64,000 nucleotides of DNA from Tamlana sp038148895 (GTDB taxonomy: Bacteria; Bacteroidota; Bacteroidia; Flavobacteriales; Flavobacteriaceae). Below the pieces are notes generated by a model. It did no database searches, was not told where the DNA came from, and saw only the letters and a list, made by a program, of their open reading frames with translations. The position numbers were made by a program, and so were the translations under genes. Of the stretch, positions 54,855-63,020 are shown piece by piece (position 1 is the first letter of the stretch; every line of letters begins with the position of its first letter). The stretch lies in NCBI GenBank assembly GCA_038148895.1, contig JBBVGQ010000003.1. One strand, 5' to 3'.

Positions 54855-55532
54855 TTACAGTTCTATGTGCTCTCCTATTTCAAGAAGCATTAAATCTTTA
54901 TCCTTTTCAAAAAACTTGCGTTTGGCCTCTTCATGGTCAATTTCAATATATCCGAATGTATCATAATGGCAACCCAAAACTTTGTCACATTCAACAAAAT
55001 CACTCGCAATTATGGCGTCATCAATACCCATGGTGAAATCGTCCCCAATGGGTAAAATAGCTAAATCCAATTTAGTTTGAAGCGGAATCAATTTCATGTC
55101 ATAAGTTAAGGCTGTATCTCCGGCAATGTAGATGTTTTTGCGTTCGCCTTCAAGTACAAAACCACCTGGATTACCTCCATAGCTTCCATCAGAGAAAGAG
55201 GAAGAATGAACAGCATTAACATATTTTACAGTACCAAACTCAAAATCCCACTTACCTCCATGGTTCATAGGATGTCCCTCTAAACCCAAGTTTTTGTAGT
55301 GGGTAACGATTTCAAAGTTTGAAATGATAACAGCTTCGGTTCGTTTTGCGATGTCCATAACATCAGCCGTATGGTCATTATGTGCATGGGTTAACAGAAT
55401 ATAATCTGCTTCGATATTATTAATATCGATGCTTGAAGCTTTTGCATTTGGGGTAATGAATGGATCTACTAAAAGATTAACATCATTAATCTGGATTCCA
55501 AAACAAGAATGTCCGTAAAATGTGATTTTCAT
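54855..55532 (-). CDS. Metal-dependent hydrolase, UPF0173 family
   Basis: A 225-residue metallo-beta-lactamase-fold protein. Metal-binding motifs LLTHAHNDHTADV and, later, HSSSFSDGSYGG and YIAGDTALTYD; a final CHYDTFGYIEID. Close to the UPF0173/YtkL group, whose substrate is unknown. It sits inside the menaquinone operon between menA and menC, with the menC gene immediately adjacent. Not a true beta-lactamase by signature. Confidence 0.9.
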   Translation of the reverse strand: MKITFYGHSCFGIQINDVNLLVDPFITPNAKASSIDINNIEADYILLTHAHNDHTADVMDIAKRTEAVIISNFEIVTHYKNLGLEGHPMNHGGKWDFEFGTVKYVNAVHSSSFSDGSYGGNPGGFVLEGERKNIYIAGDTALTYDMKLIPLQTKLDLAILPIGDDFTMGIDDAIIASDFVECDKVLGCHYDTFGYIEIDHEEAKRKFFEKDKDLMLLEIGEHIEL

Positions 55533-55566
55533 CGAAAAAAATTTAAATCATTAATTTACAAAAATT

Positions 55567-56481
55567 CTAGAATAAATGACCTATCCCCATCAATATTGCC
55601 AACACAACCGTTGTAAGCGCCAATTTTTTTAATTCTGGATCCAAATTTTTAGGATTGTCAGTTGTATTCACCTTTTTTAAATGAAAAATAAGAGGCAAGT
55701 AAGCTACTGCAAAAATTAAATTCAATGGTGACGTATAATACAAAACACCAAAAAAACCAGATAAAACCATAGCCAATATAATCAAGAAATTATGGTAAAG
55801 CTTAACGCTTTTTTCTCCCAACTTAACCGCCAAAGTTATTTTGTTTGATTGTTTATCAGACTGCCTATCCCGCATGTTGTTTAGGTTTAATACTGCTGTA
55901 CTTAGAAGTCCAATTGTAATAGCTGGTAGAAATGTAACATGATCAATTTGTTTGGCATAAAGCACATAACAGCCAATAACGCTGACCAACCCAAAAAAAA
56001 CAAATACAAATATATCGCCCAAACCCCTATATCCATATGCGTTTTTACCAATGGTGTACCGCAAAGCAGCTCCAACGGAGGCTACGCCCAACACAAAAAA
56101 TGTCATTGTAAGCCAAAAATGCTTTGTTCCCAAGGCCAAAAAAATAAGGGCAAAGGCTAAACCAATTGAAATAAGCACGTTAATTTTTATGGCGTTATAC
56201 AGTTCTTCCGGTGAAATTTTACCCGATTGTATGGCACGTTCTGGACCAATTCTATTTTCGTTATCGGTGCCTTTAACCCCATCACCATAATCATTGGCAA
56301 GATTGGAAAGTATTTGAAAACTCAATGTAGTTAGAATGGCCAAAATGAAGATTTCCCATTTAAAAACCCCATTATAATACGCCAAACATGAAGCAAGAAT
56401 AATACCCGAAATTGATAATGGGAGTGTTCTTAAACGAATAGCCGAAACCCAAATGGAAATTTTCTGATTTATGGAATCCAT
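55567..56481 (-). CDS. menA: 1,4-Dihydroxy-2-naphthoate polyprenyltransferase
   Basis: A 304-residue UbiA-family integral membrane enzyme with about eight helices. The first aspartate-rich motif is NLANDYGDGVKGTDNENRIG, followed by AIQSGKISPEEL; the second is NLNNMRDRQSDKQSNK. It attaches the isoprenoid chain to dihydroxynaphthoate, the membrane step of menaquinone synthesis. Its start overlaps the menB stop by 13 bases. Confidence 0.94.
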   Translation of the reverse strand: MDSINQKISIWVSAIRLRTLPLSISGIILASCLAYYNGVFKWEIFILAILTTLSFQILSNLANDYGDGVKGTDNENRIGPERAIQSGKISPEELYNAIKINVLISIGLAFALIFLALGTKHFWLTMTFFVLGVASVGAALRYTIGKNAYGYRGLGDIFVFVFFGLVSVIGCYVLYAKQIDHVTFLPAITIGLLSTAVLNLNNMRDRQSDKQSNKITLAVKLGEKSVKLYHNFLIILAMVLSGFFGVLYYTSPLNLIFAVAYLPLIFHLKKVNTTDNPKNLDPELKKLALTTVVLAILMGIGHLF

Positions 56482-57308
56482 TTTTTATCAAAATTCGGTT
56501 TGCGCTTTTCAAGAAATGCATTTCGTCCTTCTTTAGCTTCATCAGTCATATATGCCAATCGGGTTGCCTCACCCGCAAAAACCTGTTGACCGACCATACC
56601 GTCATCTGTGAGGTTCATGGCAAATTTCAACATCTTAATAGAAGTTGGCGATTTGGCCAATATTTCTTGAGCCCATTCATAGGCTGTTACTTCTAATTCG
56701 TCATGAGGCACAACAGCATTGACCATGCCCATATCAAAAGCTTCCTGTGCAGAATAATTTCTTCCCAGAAAAAAGATTTCCCTCGCCTTTTTTTGACCAA
56801 CCATTTTGGCTAAATAAGCCGACCCGTAGCCTCCATCAAAACTTGTAACATCGGCATCCGTTTGTTTAAAAATGGCATGTTCTTTACTCGCCAAAGTTAA
56901 ATCGCAAACTACATGTAAACTGTGTCCGCCACCAACCGCCCAGCCTGGTACGACTGCTATAACCGCTTTTGGCATAAAACGAATTAAACGCTGTACTTCT
57001 AAAATATTTAATCTGTGATAGCCATCTTCTCCAACATACCCTTGATGTCCGCGTGCTTTTTGGTCACCACCACTACAAAAAGAATACACACCATCTTTAG
57101 TAGAAGGACCTTCTGCCGACAACAAAACCGCACCAATATTTACATCTTCATTGGCATCATAAAAGGCATCGTATAATTCGCTGGTGGTTTTGGGGCGAAA
57201 TGCATTCCGAACATTGGGTCTGTTGAAAGCAATTCTAGCCACTCCATTACACTTTTTATAAGTGATATCTTGGTATTCTTTGGCTATAACCCATTTTGGT
57301 TCCTCCAT
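56469..57308 (-). CDS. menB: 1,4-Dihydroxy-2-naphthoyl-CoA synthase
   Basis: A 279-residue crotonase-fold enzyme. The oxyanion and product-binding segments FCSGGDQKARG, VPGWAVGGGHSLHVVCDLTLAS and TDADVTSFDGGYGSAYLAKMVG are those of MenB; the aspartate in TSFDGGYG is the catalytic one. It cyclises o-succinylbenzoyl-CoA. It is the first gene of the visible men operon; a -7 box TATTTTTG lies 19 bases upstream. Confidence 0.95.
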   Translation of the reverse strand: MEEPKWVIAKEYQDITYKKCNGVARIAFNRPNVRNAFRPKTTSELYDAFYDANEDVNIGAVLLSAEGPSTKDGVYSFCSGGDQKARGHQGYVGEDGYHRLNILEVQRLIRFMPKAVIAVVPGWAVGGGHSLHVVCDLTLASKEHAIFKQTDADVTSFDGGYGSAYLAKMVGQKKAREIFFLGRNYSAQEAFDMGMVNAVVPHDELEVTAYEWAQEILAKSPTSIKMLKFAMNLTDDGMVGQQVFAGEATRLAYMTDEAKEGRNAFLEKRKPNFDKKWIP

Positions 57309-57326
57309 AGTCTATTTTATTTATGC

Positions 57327-57334
57327 CAAAAATA
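57327..57334 (-). promoter_or_regulatory. -7 box candidate (TATTTTTG) for the men operon
   Basis: A perfect TAnnTTTG match on the minus strand, 18 bases before the menB start codon. No TTG at normal -33 spacing. It would drive menB-menA-UPF0173-menC-CPBP-menE. Confidence 0.4.
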
Positions 57335-57587
57335 AATTTTATTTCAAGAACATAGCAGTCAAATGATAAAAAAACAGCAATAATTAAACTTTCAAAATTT
57401 AAGTACACGGAACATAATATCACAATTTCTTAGGCAAAAACAACTGATTCGATTAGGTTTTATAAAGTCTATTTTTATCTAAAATTAATACTTTATCAAA
57501 AAATATGTTAACATATTAACAAATGTGCAAAATTTCATAAAAAATAAATTGAATGTAGGAAAAATATATAAATAATCTTTCTGCTTA

Positions 57588-57618
57588 TTGTTTTGTAGTA
57601 TTTTTGTTATTAAATTTG
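57588..57618 (+). promoter_or_regulatory. Promoter of the 54-codon small membrane protein gene
   Basis: TTG (57588-57590), 20 bases, then TAAATTTG (57611-57618), an exact TAnnTTTG box. It gives a transcript starting near 57625 and a leader of about 53 bases. The rest of the 57309-57677 spacer is AT-rich with no other gene that I can support. Confidence 0.6.
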
Positions 57619-57677
57619 AGAGGGCGAAAATTTTAAATTTTAATCTTTTTGCCTAAAGAACCAAACCCCAACCGCCT

Positions 57678-57842
57678 ATGATACTAACAATTACCCTTGT
57701 TCTTTCAACACTTATTGCCATTAACTTTTTATTGCTAAAGTTTAGCTGTAATAAAACAAACAGAAAATCAGAAATAACCAAAAGGCCAGTTATTCTAAAA
57801 TTGGAAGACCGGTCTATTGTATTGGCTCCAACTGGAAGTTAA
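57678..57842 (+). CDS. Small single-pass membrane protein (54 aa)
   Basis: A reading frame that begins MILTITLVLSTLIAINFLLL, a clean transmembrane helix, then a basic/polar tail with a cysteine and the stretch KRPVILKLEDRS, ending PTGS. A promoter with both elements lies upstream, and the frame ends 54 bases before the convergent ung stop. The orientation with the N-terminus out and a cytoplasmic tail is a guess. No function recognised. Short length means chance cannot be excluded, but the promoter, helix and position argue for a real gene. Confidence 0.6.
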   Translation: MILTITLVLSTLIAINFLLLKFSCNKTNRKSEITKRPVILKLEDRSIVLAPTGS

Positions 57843-57896
57843 GATTTTGGTTGTTTAAACGATTAAGATTCATCTTTTGTTGGTGTATTACATTTT

Positions 57897-58562
57897 TTAC
57901 CATTGAATAGGTTTATCACCAATAAATTTTAGCCATTCATTGGTATAGCTGAAACTCTTGTTTCCAAACCAAAACCCTCTATTTGCGCTCAATGGTGACG
58001 GATGACCAGAAGGAATTATTTTGTGCTTTTCATCGTTTATCAATCTTGACTTTTTCTTTGCGAAACCGCCCCAAAGTAAAAACACAACGTTCTGCTTTTT
58101 GCCACTAATTACTTTTATAACAGCATCTGTAAATATTTCCCAACCTTTATTCTGGTGACTTCCGGCTTGGTGAGCCCTAACTGTTAAAGTTGCATTGAGC
58201 AATAACACTCCTTGATCTGCCCAACGCTCTAAATTTCCAGTTTTTGGATATGGAATTCCTAAATCGGTTTCAATTTCCTTAAAAATATTTATTAAAGAAG
58301 GCGGATGAGCAACACCGTCATTAACCGAAAAGCATAAACCATTAGCTTGGCCATGACCGTGATAGGGATCTTGCCCAATAATCACAACCTTTACATCCTC
58401 AAAATGACAATGGTTAAACGCATTGAATATTTGATTTCCAGGAGGAAAACATTTGTGGTTTTTGTATTCGGATTTTACAAAGTCGACTAGGTTTTTGAAA
58501 TAAGGTTTATTGAATTCTTCTTCCAAGTAAGGTTTCCAACTTTCGTGAATAGCAACATCCAT
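57897..58562 (-). CDS. ung: Uracil-DNA glycosylase
   Basis: A 221-residue family 1 UDG. The catalytic water-activating aspartate is in VVIIGQDPYHGHGQANG and the histidine in IPSGHPSPLSANRGF; the uracil-binding asparagine lies in LLLNATLTVR. It removes uracil from DNA to start base-excision repair. Seven bases downstream of holA, so the two share a transcript. Confidence 0.97.
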   Translation of the reverse strand: MDVAIHESWKPYLEEEFNKPYFKNLVDFVKSEYKNHKCFPPGNQIFNAFNHCHFEDVKVVIIGQDPYHGHGQANGLCFSVNDGVAHPPSLINIFKEIETDLGIPYPKTGNLERWADQGVLLLNATLTVRAHQAGSHQNKGWEIFTDAVIKVISGKKQNVVFLLWGGFAKKKSRLINDEKHKIIPSGHPSPLSANRGFWFGNKSFSYTNEWLKFIGDKPIQW

Positions 58563-58569
58563 TAAAAAA

Positions 58570-59583
58570 TCAATTTAAAATTCTAACTAGAAGTTCCTTC
58601 AACAAATCACCTTGAGGTACAGCGTTTGACCCAACTCCTTTTCCTTTAACATCAAATTCCCTTAAAACAGCCACAACCTCACTCACCTTTCTCATGGGGA
58701 AATTATGGGCTGCATTGATGTATTCATTAACAAAATACGGATTGATTTTTAATGCCGAAGCCACACTGCGCGGAGATTTATCATTGAGTCCATGAAAATG
58801 CAGCAATTGTGAAAAAAAATTAAACAACAACGAAACTGTCACTACCATGGGGTTGTCTTTCGGGTTTTCAGCAAAGTAATTAATTATTTTAAAAGCCTTG
58901 CCTGTATCCCTTTCACCGATAGCTTTTCGCAACTCAAAGTTATTGTAATCTTTACTTATTCCTATATTTTGCTCAATATGTTCCGGTGTTATTTGTGTTC
59001 CCTCAGGCAAAATAATTTGAAGTTTTTCTAGTTCATTATTGATTTTGCTCAAATCTGTTCCTAAAAACTCAACAAGCATTTGTGCTGCCTTTGGAGAAAT
59101 GGCATATTTTTTTGGTGAAAGCACTCTGCGAATCCAATCTGCTACCTGATTTTCATAAAGCTTTTTACTTTCGTAAACCACACCCTTTTTTTTCAAGGTT
59201 TTGTACAATCCCTTACGCTTATCAATCTTTTTGTATTTGTAATTAATAACCAAAACCGTTGTGGGTTGAGGGTTTTCGGCATATGGAGTCAATTTTTCAA
59301 TGCTTCGTGACAAATCTTGCGCCTCCTTAACAATAACCACCTGATATTCTGCCATCATGGGGTATCGCTTTGCATTGCTAACAATATCCTCGATGGTTAC
59401 ATCACGCCCGTACAAGATCATTTGATTGAATCCGCGCTCTTCTTCTTGGAGTATGGTACTTTCAATAAAATCGGAAATCTTATCAATATAATATGGCTCT
59501 TCACCCATTAAAAAATAGATGGGCTTTACATTTCCATTTTTTATATCGGTGACCAATTCTTTTACTTCGTCCAAATCGTTCAA
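58570..59583 (-). CDS. holA: DNA polymerase III subunit delta
   Basis: A 337-residue clamp-loader subunit. It has PIYFLMGEEPYYIDKISDFI near the N-terminus, a RecA-like first domain without a functional P-loop, then FELRKAIGERDTGKAF in the helical collar. Delta opens the sliding clamp. No ATG is available between an upstream in-frame stop and the conserved start, so it begins at TTG (59583), or at the TTG three codons on (59574), where the family consensus begins with an aspartate. Followed by ung. Confidence 0.9.
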   Translation of the reverse strand: MNDLDEVKELVTDIKNGNVKPIYFLMGEEPYYIDKISDFIESTILQEEERGFNQMILYGRDVTIEDIVSNAKRYPMMAEYQVVIVKEAQDLSRSIEKLTPYAENPQPTTVLVINYKYKKIDKRKGLYKTLKKKGVVYESKKLYENQVADWIRRVLSPKKYAISPKAAQMLVEFLGTDLSKINNELEKLQIILPEGTQITPEHIEQNIGISKDYNNFELRKAIGERDTGKAFKIINYFAENPKDNPMVVTVSLLFNFFSQLLHFHGLNDKSPRSVASALKINPYFVNEYINAAHNFPMRKVSEVVAVLREFDVKGKGVGSNAVPQGDLLKELLVRILN

Positions 59584-59649
59584 AAAGTTTTAAAACAACA
59601 ACAATATTCTTTGCAAAACATACTTGCTACGGAATTTGGTATTTGGAAA

Positions 59650-59679
59650 TTGCTATTTATTATTTTGTGGTTAACTTTG
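59650..59679 (+). promoter_or_regulatory. Promoter of the HsdR_N-domain gene
   Basis: TTG (59650-59652), 19 bases, TAACTTTG (59672-59679), an exact TAnnTTTG box. It places transcript start near 59686, 14 bases before the TTG start codon at 59700, and therefore supports that start rather than the longer reading from 59643. Confidence 0.6.
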
Positions 59680-59699
59680 AAAAATTAAATGCATCAGTA

Positions 59700-60146
59700 T
59701 TGCAAACACTTAATTTCCCCAAGTATTCATTTCGTTTCAAAAATAAAGAAAATAAACTTTCTATTTTTGATGACATCCGTAAAAAATTCGTGGTTTTACA
59801 ACCTGAGGAATGGGTACGTCAACATTGTGTGCTTTATTTAATTCAAGAGAAAAACTATCCAAAATCATTAATCAACGTTGAAAAGGAACTGACTATAAAC
59901 AACTTGAAAAAACGTTATGATGTTGTTGTTTTTAATTCAGACGGAAGCATTCATCTAATTGTTGAATGCAAAGCACCTACTATAACCATAAACCAAGATA
60001 CCTTTGACCAAGTTGCGCGTTATAATTTGGAATTGAATGCTACCTATTTGATGGTTACCAACGGATTAAATCATTATTATTGCCAAATGGATTTTGAAAA
60101 CGAACGCTACCAATTTTTAAAGGACATACCAGATTACAAATCATGA
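59700..60146 (+). CDS. HsdR N-terminal domain protein (PD-(D/E)xK-like), stand-alone
   Basis: A 148-residue protein consisting of the type I restriction HsdR N-terminal nuclease-like domain only. The core is RYDVVVFNSDGSIHLIVECKAP, containing the catalytic D and the ExK. Start at TTG 59700 as set by the promoter. It ends with an overlap of four bases (ATGA) with the glycosyltransferase gene. It lacks the helicase and methylase partners, so it is not a working restriction subunit; related stand-alone proteins occur widely in Bacteroidota next to holA. Function unknown, possibly nucleic acid binding or nuclease. Confidence 0.85.
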   Translation: MQTLNFPKYSFRFKNKENKLSIFDDIRKKFVVLQPEEWVRQHCVLYLIQEKNYPKSLINVEKELTINNLKKRYDVVVFNSDGSIHLIVECKAPTITINQDTFDQVARYNLELNATYLMVTNGLNHYYCQMDFENERYQFLKDIPDYKS

Positions 60147-61132
60147 ATATTGCCATTGTCATACTAAATTGGAATGGAAAAAAATTACTCGAACAGTTTT
60201 TGCCTTCTGTGGTTACATATTCTAGAGAAGCCACGGTTTATGTGATTGATAATGCTTCATCGGACGACTCTGTTACCTTCGTTAGATCAAATTTTCCCGA
60301 TGTTAAAATAATTCAGAATGTTGAAAATGGTGGCTATTCTAAAGGTTATAATGACGGTCTAAAACATATTGAAGCAGATATTTATTGTCTTTTAAATAGT
60401 GATGTTGAAGTAACAGAAAACTGGCTCGTCCCAGTTATTCAAGCGTTTAATAAATTCCCTGAAACTGCCATAATTCAACCAAAAATCTTGGATTTCAATA
60501 ACCGAGATTATTTTGAATATGCAGGTGCCGCTGGAGGTTTTATAGACAAATATGGCTATCCCTATTGCAGGGGAAGAATTTTTAATTCCATTGAAAAGGA
60601 TTTGGGTCAATATAATGATGTTGCTGAAATATTTTGGGCATCGGGCGCATGCTTCTTTATTAGAAGTAAAGTTTTTCAAGAACTAAAAGGTTTGGATGGA
60701 GATTTTTTTGCCCATATGGAAGAGATTGACCTATGCTGGCGGGCAAAAAACATGGGCTATTCCGTTAAATATGTTGGTGATTCTAAAATTTACCATGTTG
60801 GAGGCGCCACACTCAGTAACTTAAATCCAAAAAAAACACATCTAAATTTTAGAAATAGTCTATTTACACTTACCAAAAACGCAAAAGGGATTTTATTTGG
60901 AAAAATATTAACCCGACTGATTTTAGATGGTATTGCCGGAATAAAATTTCTTCTGGAATTGAAACCTAAACACACATTAGCTATCGTAAAGGCCCATTTG
61001 GGTTTTTATTCAAATTTTTATCGTTTATTGAAACAGCGCAAGTCAATAAAACAGAAAATAAATTATTACAAAAAATCATCTATTGTCATTGATTATTTCG
61101 TAAATAAGAAAACTAATTACAAAAGTTTATAA
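60143..61132 (+). CDS. Family 2 glycosyltransferase
   Basis: A 329-residue GT-A enzyme resembling rhamnosyltransferase WbbL-like proteins. It starts VILNWNGKKLLEQFLPS; the nucleotide-sugar DxD-like motif is LLNSDVEVTENWL; the base catalyst is in HMEEIDLCWRAK. The C-terminal third is basic (RLLKQRKSIKQKINYYKK) with a hydrophobic piece that may touch the membrane. It adds a sugar to an extracellular polysaccharide or LPS precursor; the sugar is not identifiable. Overlaps the preceding gene by four bases. Confidence 0.88.
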   Translation: MNIAIVILNWNGKKLLEQFLPSVVTYSREATVYVIDNASSDDSVTFVRSNFPDVKIIQNVENGGYSKGYNDGLKHIEADIYCLLNSDVEVTENWLVPVIQAFNKFPETAIIQPKILDFNNRDYFEYAGAAGGFIDKYGYPYCRGRIFNSIEKDLGQYNDVAEIFWASGACFFIRSKVFQELKGLDGDFFAHMEEIDLCWRAKNMGYSVKYVGDSKIYHVGGATLSNLNPKKTHLNFRNSLFTLTKNAKGILFGKILTRLILDGIAGIKFLLELKPKHTLAIVKAHLGFYSNFYRLLKQRKSIKQKINYYKKSSIVIDYFVNKKTNYKSL

Positions 61133-61181
61133 ATAGTTAGTAAAAGTTTTGTTAAAATGTTAATAACGGCTGATTTTTATA

Positions 61182-61189
61182 TATTTTTG
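61182..61189 (+). promoter_or_regulatory. -7 box candidate (TATTTTTG) of the OmpA-family gene
   Basis: A perfect TAnnTTTG match 39 bases before the ATG. A -33 TTG is not seen, so the assignment rests on the box alone. Confidence 0.4.
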
Positions 61190-61228
61190 TGCAAGCAATT
61201 AACAAGAAAAATTAATCCTTAAACAATT

Positions 61229-62065
61229 ATGAAAAAAGTTTTATTACTTGGTGTATCTTCAATGATATTACTAAGTTCATGTGTATCTAAAAAATTATAT
61301 ACCGACCTTCAAGCCAAACAAAAAGAAACTCAAGATTTATTAAACTCTGCCACCGTAAAGTTAAATTCTTGTTTAGAAGATAGAGCGTCTGCAACTGCTA
61401 GGGTTACAGCTTTGGAAGATCAAGTAGCAACTTTGAAAAATTATAACGAAAATCTTCAGGTTTTATCTGCAAAAGGTGCTTCAAACGTTGAAAAAACATT
61501 AGAGAGCATCAAAGAAAAAGATTTAAAAATTACTCGCTTACAAGATGCCCTTACTAAAAAGGACAGTGTTACTTTAGCGCTTGTAACAAGTTTAAAACGT
61601 GAAGTTGGAATTAACGACCCAGACATTGAGGTTAATGTTGAAAAAGGTGTTGTATTCATTTCAATTGCTGATAAATTATTGTTCCAAAGCGGAAGCTACA
61701 ACGTAACTTCAAGAGCTAAAGAAGTCCTTGCCAAAGTTGCTAAAGTTGTAAACAGTAAGCCTGATTTTGAATGTATGGTAGAAAGCCACACTGACAATGT
61801 TCCTTACAACAAACCTCCTTTATTAGACAACTGGGATTTAAGTGTTAAGCGTGCTACCTCTGTTGTAAGGGTTTTAGAAGAATTGAGCGTAAACCCTGCA
61901 CAATTAATTGCTGCCGGACGTGCTGACTATGTGCCATTGGTAGATAACAATACTGCTGAAAACAGAGCGAAAAATAGACGTACCCGTATTGTTGTGCTTC
62001 CAAAAATCGATCAGTTTTACGACATGATTGAAAAAGAAATGAAAAATTTAGAAGCAGGAAACTAA
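61229..62065 (+). CDS. OmpA family lipoprotein
   Basis: A 278-residue outer-membrane lipoprotein. Signal peptide KKVLLLGVSSMILLSSC with lipobox cysteine at residue 18; a coiled-coil stretch (about 20-115) rich in Lys/Glu/Leu; C-terminal OmpA domain (about 135-265) with peptidoglycan-contact motifs ESHTDNVPY and SVKRATSVVRVLEEL, and RAKNRRTRIVV at the end. It ties the outer membrane to peptidoglycan. Codon use is strongly biased, consistent with an abundant protein, and a strong terminator follows. Confidence 0.93.
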   Translation: MKKVLLLGVSSMILLSSCVSKKLYTDLQAKQKETQDLLNSATVKLNSCLEDRASATARVTALEDQVATLKNYNENLQVLSAKGASNVEKTLESIKEKDLKITRLQDALTKKDSVTLALVTSLKREVGINDPDIEVNVEKGVVFISIADKLLFQSGSYNVTSRAKEVLAKVAKVVNSKPDFECMVESHTDNVPYNKPPLLDNWDLSVKRATSVVRVLEELSVNPAQLIAAGRADYVPLVDNNTAENRAKNRRTRIVVLPKIDQFYDMIEKEMKNLEAGN

Positions 62066-62085
62066 AAATTGTTTTCAAATAAAAC

Positions 62086-62113
62086 AAAGCCCAATCGTTT
62101 GATTGGGCTTTTT
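62086..62113 (+). terminator. Rho-independent terminator after the OmpA-family gene
   Basis: Stem AAAGCCCAATC (62086-62096) / GATTGGGCTTT (62101-62111), 4-base loop GTTT, followed by T. It lies 20 bases after the stop codon. Confidence 0.9.
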
Positions 62114-62159
62114 CATTTATTACAAAAAACGCCATTCAAAATCCAGAAATAAAATAATT

Positions 62160-62936
62160 ATGGTAGCAAACAGTCATATAAAGTTACTGCTAATATCTTT
62201 TGCCTTAGCCGTAAACATTAATTGCAAGACGAAAACAGAAACAAACTCAAATGGATTTACCAAAATATTTAACGGTAAAAATCTCGAAAACTGGGAAGGC
62301 GACACAACCTACTGGCGTGTTGAAAAAGGCATTTTAGTTGGTGAAATTACCCCAGAAACGTTGCTTAAAAGAAATACGTTTATTATTTGGAAAGGTGGCA
62401 CCCCTTCAGATTTTGAATTAAAATTAGACTTTAAAATTTCCGATAAAGGAAACAGTGGTATAAACTATAGAAGCTCATTAATCGATACGTTACCATTTGC
62501 ATTGAAAGGCTACCAAGGTGATATTGATGGCCGAAACCGATACACAGGTATGAGTTATGAAGAACGTGGCCGTACCACACTTGCACGTCGTGGCGAAAAA
62601 GCAGTCGTGAATACCCAGCCCAACCCAGAAAACACAAATTCGTTAAAAGACAACATCATTAGCAACGCATGGCAAAGTTCAGAGGTTGTGTCATCTTTGG
62701 GAAACCCTGACAGTCTTTTAAATTATATTAACAATGGAGATTGGAACACTTTTCACATTATTGCAAAAAACAACAGATTACAGCACTTTGTTAACGGCAA
62801 GCTTATGAGCGATGTTACCGATAACGATACCCTAAACCGAAAACAATCAGGGTTTATTGGTGTACAGGTACATACTGGACCACCCATGAAAATTGAATTT
62901 AAAAACATTTGGCTTAAAAACTTAAATTCTGAATAA
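62160..62936 (+). CDS. DUF1080 (3-keto-disaccharide hydrolase-like) lipoprotein
   Basis: A 258-residue secreted protein. The signal sequence LLLISFALAVNINC ends in a probable lipid-attached cysteine. The mature part is a single concanavalin-like lectin/glucanase jelly roll with FTKIFNGKNLENWEGD, DFELKLDFKISDKGNSGINYRS and late FIGVQVHTGPPMKIEFKNIW. The Pfam family contains 3-keto-glycoside hydrolases and also binding proteins; catalytic action here is unproven. I use ATG 62160, since a longer frame would begin inside the terminator. Envelope or cell surface. Confidence 0.85.
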   Translation: MVANSHIKLLLISFALAVNINCKTKTETNSNGFTKIFNGKNLENWEGDTTYWRVEKGILVGEITPETLLKRNTFIIWKGGTPSDFELKLDFKISDKGNSGINYRSSLIDTLPFALKGYQGDIDGRNRYTGMSYEERGRTTLARRGEKAVVNTQPNPENTNSLKDNIISNAWQSSEVVSSLGNPDSLLNYINNGDWNTFHIIAKNNRLQHFVNGKLMSDVTDNDTLNRKQSGFIGVQVHTGPPMKIEFKNIWLKNLNSE

Positions 62937-62990
62937 TAAATAATTCAATATGAACTGATAAAAATCAAGTTTTAAAAATGCCACATTATT

Positions 62991-62998
62991 TAATTTTG
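62991..62998 (+). promoter_or_regulatory. -7 box (TAATTTTG) of the carbonic anhydrase gene
   Basis: A perfect TAnnTTTG match 22 bases before the ATG; no clear -33 partner. Confidence 0.45.
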
Positions 62999-63020
62999 AA
63001 GTTTAAACAAAATCAACATT

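Noticed and set aside
54855..55532. Beta-lactamase resistance gene
   Set aside because: The fold and metal motifs fit UPF0173 hydrolases and the gene is embedded in the menaquinone operon.
59700..60146. Type I restriction endonuclease subunit
   Set aside because: Only the N-terminal HsdR domain is present, with no helicase, HsdM or HsdS nearby. Neighbours are holA and a glycosyltransferase, so it is not a restriction system.
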